Notes under the pieces: generated by a model
Seen by the model: the letters and a program-made list of their open reading frames with translations, nothing else
What the model was told of the DNA's origin: nothing
Databases searched by the model: none
NCBI RefSeq assembly: GCF_004027225.2
Contig: NC_044288.2
Location: 1,518,719-1,582,718 of the forward strand
DNA from: Strigops habroptila
Lineage: Eukaryota; Chordata; Aves; Psittaciformes; Psittacidae
Direction: 5' to 3'
DNA: 64,000 bases
Part shown: positions 1-40,800 of the stretch, piece by piece
Numbering within the stretch: the stretch's first letter is position 1
Layout of the letters: each line of letters begins with the position of its first letter
Program-made: the position numbers and the translations under genes

Positions 1-790
1 GCTAAACTATAGATGGGGACTTAGGAGACAGTTTTACAAATATGGGGAGCCAGTATTTGTCATGTTAACTGCACTTAATAAATGGCCCTTAAAAATAAAA
101 GGATTAACTTGAATCTGTCAATTCAGAAGAGTAAATCAATGTGTCAAGTTTTGAGTTTGAGATGTTGGTTGGCGTAAACCTGTGGGAAGGATGTTAAATG
201 TGCTCTGAAGAAACTATTTGTCTCATCCATTAGGTAAAACTAAGGCTCAAAAATGAATTTTGTGACTATTTCAAAAATTCAGCTTAGCGCAAATAAAAAG
301 AGAGTAAAGTGGGATAATGGAGGAAATGCCACTTCCTATGGAAGTATGAAATACTTGAAATACTTAAGGCAGTGCAAACCAGCTTTATGACAAGGTGTGT
401 GTCCTAGAATTAGCCACACCTCCCCTCTGGTCAGTGATCAGTTTTGAGGAGAGGCAAGAAAATTAGCAAGAGTGGGCTTTTGTCTTCTGTTACCTTTAGC
501 TGATGTTCAGCTACTCAAGGCAAGAGCAGAAGGTTGCTGGCAGCACACTCCACACAGGTACCATGGGGCTGGTGAGCACTGACCGGTGGTGTCATGCCCA
601 AAGCCTGATAACTCCAGCTTCCCATTCCCTGCCTTACCAGCTTTTCCTGATGGTGTAAATAGAAGCTTGAGAGAGGACATGGTGAAGAAAAGTCCCAGGC
701 CTTAAAAGGAGACAGGAGGAGGACTAAAATTAGGATGTTCTATGGAAATGGGCACCAATGCCTGCCTTGCAGCAGTTTTGGTCCATTTTG
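1..790. other. 5' flank, no gene recognised
   Basis: No exon with protein similarity that I recognise lies here. Two AATAAA hexamers (77-82, 94-99) on the + strand could mark the end of a transcript entering from the left, but such hexamers are frequent in AT-rich DNA and no coding support accompanies them. Confidence 0.4.
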
Positions 791-1402
791 AGTGTGTGCT
801 TGCAGCCCACGCCCCCCCCGTGTGCAGTGTGAGCAGCAGATCAAGGGAGGGGATCCTGCCCCTCTGCTGTGCTCTGGGGAGACCCCCCTGCAGTCCTGAT
901 CCAGCTCTGGGGCAACAGCACAAGAGGGATGTGGAGCTGCTGGAGCGAGGCCAGAGGAGGCCCCGGAGCTGCTGCGAGGGCTGGAGCAGCTCTGCTCTGG
1001 AGCCCAGGCTGAGAGAGCTGGGCTGGGGCAGCCTGGAGAAGAGAAGGCTCCTGAAGGGGAGACCTTAGAGCAGCTCCAGTGCCTAAAGGGGCTCCAGGAA
1101 ACCTGGAGAGGGGCTTTGGACAAGGGATGGAGGGACAGGCCAAGGGGAATGGCTTTAACCTGCCAGAGGGGAGATTGAGATGAGCTCTGAGGCAGAAGCT
1201 CTTCCCTGGGAGGGTGCTGAGGCGCTGGCACAGGGTGCCCAGAGAAGCTGTGGCTGCCCCATCCCTGGCAGTGTTCAAGGCCAGGTTGGACACAGGGGCT
1301 TGGAGCAACCTGCTCTAGTGGAAGGTGTCCCTGCCCGTGGCAGGGGTTGGAGCTGGATGAGCTTTAAGGTCCCTTCCAACCCAAACCAGGCGGGGGTTCG
1401 AT
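791..1402 (+). mobile_element. CR1 LINE 3' fragment upstream of KDM1A
   Basis: About 610 bp of CR1 3' end in sense orientation. It runs from the segment with GAGCAGCAG and CTCTGCTGTGCTCTGGGGAG through to the TTCCAACCCAAACCA end. It is very similar to the copies at 18534-19105 (opposite strand) and 42599-42907. It is 5'-truncated, as is usual for CR1. It ends about 30 bp before the CpG island and about 250 bp before the KDM1A start codon, so it forms part of the proximal promoter region. Confidence 0.93.
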
Positions 1403-1648
1403 GACTCCATGGCTCACGCTGTGACACACCCGCCTCCACTCGGCGCTCTATGGTCACGGGGCTCCTCACGCCCCTGGTCCCCGGCCGGTCCCGTCGCCCC
1501 CCACTTCCAGACCACGCTCCTCACCGCGGCCTCGGCCCCGCGCACGCGCCCCGGTGCGGCCCGGACGTGACGTCGGCGGCGGCGCGGTCCCGCCCCGCTC
1601 AGGTCGCGGCTCGGGCTCCTTTGTGCGCGGCGCGGCGCGGCCGGGGCG

Positions 1649-31837
<30,189 letters not shown>

Positions 31838-32490
31838 GAAAAGTAGAAGGTGTCAGAAGAGGAGTGACAAGAGCACAGTGCTGCTGGTGGGGACTCTTTG
31901 GGATGAAGATACTCACATAGTCTGTAACAGCGTCTCCTGAAGCGACTCGGCCATGAGTTACTGTGGAGCACTTCCATTAGAACGGCCTTACAAAACCTTT
32001 GGCTTGGCAGAATCTGTTGGAGCTCTCTGCAGTGTCGGTGTACACAATTCTTTGCTACCGAGCTGGTCAGGGGCTTTTTTTGACTCTGTAAATGCTTTTT
32101 GAAAGTCAGGCTTGTAGCTGGAAGATTTTTTAGGTGGGTTTGTTTGGGTTTTTTGTTGAGTTTTGTTTTCTACCTATACGTGGATTTACAATTTGGTAAC
32201 TGCACAAGGCCCTCTGGAAGCTGGTGGCTACAAATAGGAACTTAGTGTAGAATTTATGTAAACTTCTTTGGGTGCTTTTTTACTGTTTTGTTTTGAAGAA
32301 CAGTATTTGTTGACCAATTCTATTCTTACCTGGCCTTGAGAATTTGATGCAACTGTTTTCCCCACCAGTAACAGTAGATCACCCCCTCCAAAATGTCCAT
32401 TGGCTGCTACCTGTTCTAGAAAAAAAAGCTGGTATTACTAAGAGCGTGCTAAGCATATTGGGTTATTAAATACCTTCAACAAAAGAAATC
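31838..32490 (+). other. KDM1A: KDM1A 3' UTR (inferred)
   Basis: Sequence from the stop codon to just beyond the first plausible poly(A) signal. It is T-rich, with GGGTTTTTTGTTGAG-like runs and no CR1. The 3' limit is inferred from the ATTAAA at 32465; alternative polyadenylation cannot be excluded. Confidence 0.65.
32465..32470 (+). terminator. KDM1A: KDM1A poly(A) signal candidate
   Basis: ATTAAA about 630 nt after the stop codon, followed by GT-rich sequence (GGGTATTTGTAAG, then TTTGTATTTGTTTC). It is the most common variant hexamer; no canonical AATAAA was noted earlier in the 3' UTR. Confidence 0.6.
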
Positions 32491-34120
32491 ATCAGAATTG
32501 GGTATTTGTAAGTTTAAAAATGATTTGTATTTGTTTCTATAGAAATAGAGTTGCCCTGGCAGGAAGTTAGCTGAAGGACCTGATCAGAACAATCACCAGC
32601 TTCAGAGACCCTCCTGGTGCCTGGTAAGGGTAACCAAGCCCACCTGTGAGCACATTGCTCCCGCTCATCTCACTGCTCATTCTGGAGCTGAAGCCCACCA
32701 AAAATAATCCAGTGGGGTTTATGAGGACTTATGGAAATGCCAACTTCATTCCTACAGCTGGAGCCCTCCAGAATGGTACAACCAGCATGGCAATGTGCCC
32801 TTGCCTTGCCACCTTAAACACCATTGGCATACTGCCCCTCTCCTGAATGCACACGAGTGTCCTGGAGCACGGCTCCACGGTGCAGACATCCAGCACCTCC
32901 TCTCACAGCTGACGGGCCCGGACAGAAAGCTGGTGCTGGGCATCACCTACACACGGTGAGCTCTGCTGCGGTGCCACTAACACGGCCCCTAAAACGCGTT
33001 CCGGAGCTCACCCTGAATAGGTGATGCGCAGCTCCTGCAGTACCGCTTGTGGCCACACGATGGCACCACCCTCATGTGGTACCCGGCAGGCAGCGCCCCT
33101 CGGCTCCCCTCCCATCCTCCTTTGCTTGACCGTTGCCAGGCAACACGCTACGGGGACTGCATCCCTGGTGCCCGCTCTCGGGCATCCTGAAGCACAGATC
33201 AGAGGGTGAGCCCTGGTCTGTGAAGCACTGTTCCAGCCAGCTCTCCTGGGGCCAGCAGCCATAGGGCAGGTCCCAGGTGGGGCTGGGGGTCTCCGGAGCC
33301 AGGAGGAAGCTCTGGGGACAGCAGTCTCCCATCAATGACAGCTCCAGAGCTGGGTTTTGGTACCCAGTGCTTTTGAGGGGTGACTGTACCAGCAGTGGGG
33401 CTGTTCCCCACCCTGGCACCACTCTGCTCGTGTACTCACCATCACCCAGGTGCTCAGTCCAGCTCCATGCCTGACCCCATCCAAGCCCCTTGGCTCCCCT
33501 CCCTCCCTGCCTCAGTTTCCCCTGCAGGAGGGCAGTGCTGGAGCCACATGCAGTGCTGGGACACCCTCCTGTTGCGATCATCACACCAGATCCAGACTCA
33601 CTCACTTGACACATCATCACTGTGCCAGGAACAGGCCTTTGGAGCCCCTCAATGCTCCTGCGTTGGCAGCTGGATCCCTCCGGGTCCCTACAGGACCAGG
33701 CTTCTGGAGCTGCTGTCCTGCTGCACGCAGTGCTGCTCCAGTTCCTGTCCGACCAGCTCCCTGGGATGAACAAAGGGATAACTCCACCCTCACCCACCTC
33801 CACAGAGCAGCACAGCCCCGTCCCACCCCTGCCGAGCCTGTGCCATCCCAAACACCATGCCATGCTGCCTCATCCCCTTCCCCATCCATCCCCCCCTCCC
33901 TGGGGGAGAAGCGACACCTCTCCCTGCCCCAGCTTCAGTACAAAGCCCCGTGTGGCACATGCACCATCCCCATCGCTGCTGCAGCCAACACAAGGCTCTC
34001 CCAGCCCCATTCCTAGAGGCAGAAGAGGAGATGCCCCCGTTCCCCCATGCCTTGGGCTAGGAATGCTTGAGCAAAGGCAGCCAGAGGGGGGTCACTGTAC
34101 ATCACTGGAAAGGAGGAACT
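32491..34120. other. KDM1A-RNF19B intergenic gap
   Basis: About 1.6 kb between the two convergent 3' ends. It becomes GC-rich toward 33-34 kb and has long chance open frames on both strands (up to about 260 codons) with no recognised homology. No repeat family was identified. Confidence 0.6.
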
Positions 34121-34129
34121 GGATGCGAG

Positions 34130-34448
34130 TCGAATGACAACCAGAGGCTTTATTCCAATAGTCCCTTAGGATATTTGCAGACGTACAGACACACGTACAT
34201 ATTTACACTCTTACACACCTCACAGAGCTTGGACCAATAAATTAAAACAAAAAGAGGGGGTGGGGATTAGGCTTTTTTTGTTTCTTTTTTTTTTTTTCCT
34301 TTTTCTTTGTTTTTTGTCATGTACGAAACAGCAGCTCCCCCTGGGGGGGGCTGGGGAGCCACTGGAGACTCGCAGACAGAAGCCAACACGGACACAAGCC
34401 TGCCCCACAAAGATGCAATGCCAGAGGGCTTGTCGGCAGGAGGCCACC
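34130..34448 (-). other. RNF19B: RNF19B 3' UTR (inferred)
   Basis: Stretch from the stop codon to the poly(A) site. On the sense (-) strand it includes an A-rich run (34271-34312) next to GGGG/CCCC-rich sequence. No repeat was recognised. Confidence 0.7.
34149..34154 (-). terminator. RNF19B: RNF19B poly(A) signal
   Basis: TTTATT on the + strand, i.e. AATAAA on the - strand, 295 nt after the RNF19B stop codon. Cleavage is expected around 34120-34135. Confidence 0.75.
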
Positions 34449-34881
34449 TCACACCCGGGCTTCGATGCACTCCAGCTTGACCATGTCATCCAGCCTGCAG
34501 CCCTCGGCTTGGGCACAGTGGCTCAGGGGGGCACTTGGGCTCTGGGGGCAGGTTGCTGCAGGCTGGGGCTGGGGGGACTCGCACTCATCCGAGGTAAGGT
34601 CCGGCACATCGTCCGACTGGCTGTCGGAGCTCTCCAGGTCGCTCCGGATGCTCTCGGGCTGGGCCAGGGTGATGTCCCAGGTTTTGCTGGCAATGCAGTC
34701 CTTTTGCTCACAGCTTTGGTGTTTGCACGTCTGCTCCTGCTCCCCGTCCTCCTCCTCTTCCTCATTCTCTGCCATTTGGGTGTGGACGTGCAGAGAGTCC
34801 TCTGTGCTGCTGCTGCTGGCCAGCTGGTAGTGACTTGGTTTGGCTTCGATGTCCACCTGGATCTCCATGTTATTGCACTCC
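34449..34881 (-). CDS. RNF19B: RNF19B exon 9 (terminal coding)
   Basis: Acceptor TTCCTGCAG|GGAGTG; stop TGA at 34449-34451. Residues 565-708. It starts [20 protein letters not shown] and contains an acidic run [11 protein letters not shown] and the conserved [19 protein letters not shown] block. It ends EARV like the human protein, but the stretch before that end has diverged. Confidence 0.96.
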
Positions 34882-37800
34882 CTGCAGGAACAAGCACTTT
34901 GTGTTACTGGGAAGAGTTACTGGGTTCCACTGGGTCACCAGTGTTCTGGAAGGATCACATTTGCCAAACATGAGCAAGATGCTGCTCATCACCCTGCAGC
35001 ATCTGGGAAACAGCAACACTTGCTGCTCTCCTTGAGTCCTCCCACCAGCAGCCAAGATCATCCCAGGCTGTAAGCCAGGAACTGAACTGGGAAAGCACCA
35101 GAGTGACCAGCCAGGAACAGCCCTTGAGGGCCCTGAGCTACAGATTCCCTCCTCAGCATCCTCACCACACGTGGAGGCTGCTCCCACGTTGTCCCCAGCC
35201 CTCCTTCTGTGCTAGTGAAAGGATGAATCCATTTGCCAGCTACTGAAGAACAGGCTCGTGCCACTGCACTCGTCACCCAAGCAGCACCCCACAGAGCAGA
35301 GATTATGCCAGGACACCCACTACCAGCACTCTCCTCACCAGTGCATGTCCTCCTACCTGTCCTGGGGGTTGTAGGAGCTGATGATGGAACCAGCCATGGC
35401 TCGAGTGCTGGCATTGTCGCTGATAGCCCCCAGGCTGACAGAGTCTTTGGGGAAAATCTCCTTCTGGACATCTGCCTGAACTTCCAGCCTGCAGGAAGGA
35501 AGAGGATTCCTCAGAAATGCCTTAGATGGTCCCCGAGGGGCACCAACCACTCACTGTTCGTCAGGGGAAGGCAAGAGGCCCCCTGTGCTAGTGCAGCTCG
35601 GCATAACAACCGTTTAACCCCAATGGTTTCTCTCATTTAGTCTCATTTTTGGCTCTGTTTAGGTAAAGCCATTCTGTTTTCCATGACGAAGGTGAAGTTG
35701 TGTTTATGACTCACGCAATTCCTGCAAAGAAGCGATTTGCACAGCTCCAGCACAGAGCCATGATGGGATCCTGGCTGCCACCTCAACACGTGTCTCCAAT
35801 CACCCAAACTGACTCATAGGCATGTTCAGAGGAAAACTGTGGTGCAGCCTCCTGACTTGGCAAGCAGTGACCCTGCTTGCTGTGGGCCACTGGGAATGGG
35901 AAGCATCAAAGCCTCCTGCGTGGGATAAGAGAACTGGAAGAGCTTTAAGCAGGCCACGCAGGCATCTCTGTGCTGTTCCCAATTAACCTGAAGCATCGGC
36001 TCTGCAGTTTGAAGGAGCTCAGCAGGGACAGAAACTTCTCTTTGTCCTCCTTGCAAGAACCAGCCCAACACTGGCTCCAGAAGTAGCCTGATCTGCTGGG
36101 ACTGGTTATTCTACAACAGACCAAGATGCCCTTTTTACAAGGGCCTGTAGGGGCAGGACAAGGGGAATGGCTTTAACCTGCCAGAGGGGAGATTGAGCTG
36201 AGCTCTGAGGCAGAAGCTCTTCCCTGTGAGGGTGCTGAGGCGCTGGCACAGGGTGCCCAGAGAAGCTGTGGCTGCCCCATCCCTGGCAGTGTTCAAGGCC
36301 AGGTTGGACACAGGGGCTTGGAGCAACCTGCTCTAGTGGAAGGTGTCCCTGCCTATGGCAGGGGTTGGAGCTGGATGAGCTTTAAGTCCCTTCCAACCCA
36401 AATCATCCTATGAAAAACTACCAGGACACAACTCCCAAGTCAGAGAGGGACCCGCTCACAGCCCTGGGGAGCTCCCCAGCACAAGCCTGCCCAACCAACA
36501 CCAGCCCTGGAGCCTCTCCCCTTTTCCTGCGTGCCCACAGGCTCAGTTACCTGCTGTACTTGCCCTTGCCTCCTGAGAGCACCCCCCCGCTGAGGGTGCC
36601 CCCCGAGAGCGCGGCGAAGCTGGCCGTCTCGCTGTAGTTGCCCTGCATCACGCTGAGCCCATCGGTGGGGCTGCCGCTGGTGCTCAACACGCTGGTCAGC
36701 CCCTCGATGCTGCTCTCCCCAATGCTGGGGTTCTTCAGGGCTCGCCAGGCATCAGCCACTGCGGGAAGAGCAGCACAGGAACGGGAATCAGCAAGGGAAG
36801 CGGCCGGCTGCGATGGTGCTGGCAGAGCTGGGGGTCAGGCAGCATGGGCCTCATCTCAGACTGGCTCCTGGCCTCATCCAGGGCAAGGAAGAGCTGAGAT
36901 ACTGCTTTGAAGAGCTACAAGAGCTCATCACTAGAAGCCTGAAGCAAGTAACTGCTTCTAGCCAAACCCAGGTAAAGACCTCGGAAGCATTAAGACTGGA
37001 ATTTCATTTCATTACAGGAGGCAATGACAGGGTCTTGCTTCACCCCCTTCCCTTCCTCCCTCATCCCATTACCTGTGATGGGTCCATCATCTTCATCAAA
37101 CTCGATTTTCACCCCCTTGCCGTTGGCAGTGCTGACCCCACAGCCACCGCCCCGGCACAGGGAGATGGGCACCACACCGTACACGTAAGCCAGCATGATG
37201 GGGACTCCAATACCTGCAGAGGAGGGTGTGCTGAGGTCAGAGGAGCTTAAGCCTGAGCTGTGCTGGGCACACAGAAAGGACTCCTTGAGGTAGGGATTCT
37301 TCCAATTGTGTTTATGCTGCCCTTCAAGGTCCTAGTTCACAACTTTGCAGACAGACAGTGGAGGAGCCCCCTGTGCTGCTGCAGTGCAGACTAAGGGAAC
37401 CACAAGAGCACAGAGAGCCGTGGCTGAACCCACAAGACATCAGCCACCAAACCAGCCCATGGGCAAGAGGCAGCTCTGCATGTCAAGGGGCTCCACTATG
37501 GGCTGTGCACAGGCAACTGGTGCTCCAGAGAAGCCCTGGGCTGGCTCCAGGCCACCTTGGGCACATGAGGATGTGGATGTGAAACAGAGCCATGTGCCCA
37601 GAAGAGCAAAACCATCCTTCAGCCACCCCATCTCACAGACACAATGGTCTACCCATTGGTCTCAGTGACTACTGGCCCACCAGAAGGGAAAGGGGCTGTG
37701 GCCACTCACCAACACTGACAGCAGCGATGACTGGAGAGGCAATGACAGACAAGGTGACCCCACCAGTAATGGCCAAGTTCCTCTTGTGCTTAGAGGTTTT

Positions 37801-40800
37801 CTTTCCCTCATACCTGCTGTGGATCTGACAGAAGGAGAAGCACCAGGTGAGAACAGAGCCTGGCCATGAGCAAACATCAGCAGAAGACATTAATAAGCTT
37901 GTGATTTTACAGCCTTGCCAGCTGCATTAGCCCTTAAAGAACCTCATCTTGACCACAAAGCAGATCTAGTAGGCGGGTCTGTGTTGTAGAAAAAGAAGGA
38001 GGTACAAATACAGTGCTGACACATCATTTCTTCCCTCTCAATGCCTCTTTATCAGCACAGACACACAACAGCATCACACAGTTCGGGGCAGCAGGTCAGC
38101 ATCGAAATATGAGTGACTTATGCAAGCCAAAGTGTGATGCTCAGGGTCCAGCCACTGTCCCATAGGGCCCATCATCACAGCATGTGTTAAAAAGGGACCA
38201 CGACTCTCCTTGGGTGCTCCTGATGCAAGGCAGAGGCACAAGAGTGATGCAAAATGCATCTGAGAGGACACCAGCCTGAAGGGCTATCAGCCACCACCTT
38301 CCCTCTCCCCACACAAAGCTCTAAAGATAAGGCAAAGCTTAGAAGAGACAACTGAATTTGGGTTCTAGGACCAGATCCACCCTTCATATCAGCTCTGAAT
38401 TTCTGGTCAGATGCTCTGAGAGCAGAGAACGCCCCAAACCCTTCAGCTCCAGCCTTCTGCTCTCCACACCTACCTTCCTCCCAACGTACACAGGGATGCC
38501 AATGACCATAGCAGGAATGGCAATGCCAGCGATGAGGGAGATGCCCACAGGAGCTCCGATCAACGTGCCCAGCTGCCAGAGAATCTTCTTTTTACGACTC
38601 CATGGCTTTTTGCCCCAGAATGTACAGCCAGAGGGGCTTAACGGAAGGGGAAAACAACGACATCAGCATGACAGCAATTCCCGAGAACCCCCCGTTCAAC
38701 TTCCACACAGACAAAACTCAGGAAGCAGGTACACAACACAAAAAAGGTTTCCCTCTTTTTCTCCCCATCAAGATTCATTTGCTCCTCAAGGTGATGACCA
38801 CACTACTGGGCCTATGCTTAATATCCAGTACTCCAAGAGCTCTCAAACGCACTTGTGTCAGGAGGAGCTTTTCTTGGTGTGGAAGAGCATCCTCCTACTT
38901 CCAAGCAGGAAGAAAGTTCAGCTCTTTGGGTCAGAACGAAGAACGTTTTGCTGCCTGATTGAAGAGGCAGGAGGATGAGAGGCCAACACGCAAGTGAACT
39001 CCTCCAAAGAGCCCCAGGGCAGCAGGAAGCCAGGCCGCTTCCCTCCTCACCTGAGGTAATGCAGGTCCGAGATCTCCTTCATGCAGAGCCAGCAGAACTC
39101 GCAGCCGCACACAGCACACGTCATGTGGTTGCAGCTCCCATCGTTCATCTTGATGATGTAGGCGCTGCAGCGCGGGCACGGCTTGATGTCATCAGCTGTG
39201 GGGAGGGAGCAGGGGGTTGACTTGGGCTCTGCTGGGAGCAGGAACAATCAACAAGGGGGATCTCATTACGGATCAACCCCCTTGGTTTCTGTGCGGGCAC
39301 AGCACCTTTGCTAATCAGATGAAGTGGGGTGCTTGTGCCTTTAGTTTATCTTCAGAGTGAGAAGATAATATTGATGAGACAGAGCCCACCAAAGCCACTT
39401 GCCTGGACAGCAGGGACTGAGAACAACAGTTGCTTTAAAAGCTTATTCTGGCTTTGAACAGGATGTATTCCAGAACATGCTTAAATGCTGGGAACAAGTC
39501 ATACCTGCCCTGTGCCAGTCAAGGCAGCAGCAAGAGTGAACCATTACTAAATTGCTCCACTGTGGTGATTCAAAGGCCAAGAATGACAGAACAATTGGGA
39601 GCACAAGGATTCGGAGAAACTCTCAACCTGACCTTGAAAAGCAGCTGAACAGGGTCTGCAGCCAGTGCACAGGATGTGCAGTCCCTGTATATGCTGCTGG
39701 CAGAGAACAAGGAGCCTTCATCTCTCCCTCAATCCAAGCATCATCTGACGGTGGTTACGCCATGCAGTGGCTGAGGGCTTTGCTGGCAGCCTCTGCAACA
39801 CTTCACAATATGAAATCCAGCTGCTGAGACCAGCTCGCACCTTATTAATCACCACACTGAATCCAGCAAGAACAGGGTGGGGAAAAACCACTGTCTCAAG
39901 AACCTCCCTTTCAGTGGCTAAGCACAAAGCTCTTCCTGGCAGGGATCTCCTTTAAAAGGATGGAAAAGCTCAGGAACTATTTGCTGCTGCTGGTTTGTAC
40001 CACAGGCTGGGGTACAAACAGCATCTCTGCTGTCCATTACCAGGGCCCTCTAACTGGGGCATGTTGAACCTCAACACACCACTAAGCAACCTTGGAACCA
40101 CCCACAGCAGCTCCATTCTAAGGAAGCATATTAACATTTAAACCTCTGACAGAGAAGGAAAACCAGAATGTTTTGTTTAGGGGTAAGGCAGGACTCTAAA
40201 ACGGCCTCGCTGCCCACTTCCAGGGTCAATACAGTTATTTTTAACCCACACTAACTCAGCAGACACAGCAGCTCCTACCAGGCAGTGGGGGAGTCTGTGG
40301 CTCGGCATTTCTTCAGTCCCTGACATTACTAACACCTAAGAGCACGCAGAGTGAGGCTCCCCACACTCAGCAAGGCATGAATGCTGCTCCTTACTACTGC
40401 AGCAGGCAGATGTGAAGCTGCAAGAGTAAAAAGTGCCTATTTGTTCAGGGTTTAGATAGGCAAGAGGTGAGAACATCCAAGATCAAAGGAGCCACAAGCC
40501 TAGCTGGGGCGGATGAGGGGAGCTGCCGTGATGCAGAAGGACTCAAAGCACATCATCACCTCCTCATCTGTTTTGTGCTCTTGGAGGAGCCCATCACGTT
40601 CTAACACACACGAGAAGGGGAAATGACTCTTGAGTTTCACAGCTGGTCTCACTGGTGGCTGCTGGAGACCCTCGGCTGTGCCAGGCAGCAGCATTCCCTG
40701 CAGGGCACTAACACCCCCCTGCTTTGGCAAGGAGAGTTTTGCCCTCAGACAGCTCTTTCTCAGCTCCACGGGCACAAGTAACCATAGCAAGGTGTGAATC

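Noticed and set aside
1-120. AATAAA motifs considered as the 3' end of a gene to the left
   Set aside because: No coding sequence or splice site supports it, and AT-rich flanks make such hexamers common.
33072-33863. 263-codon - strand open frame between KDM1A and RNF19B
   Set aside because: GC-rich intergenic sequence with overlapping open frames on both strands and no recognised domain.
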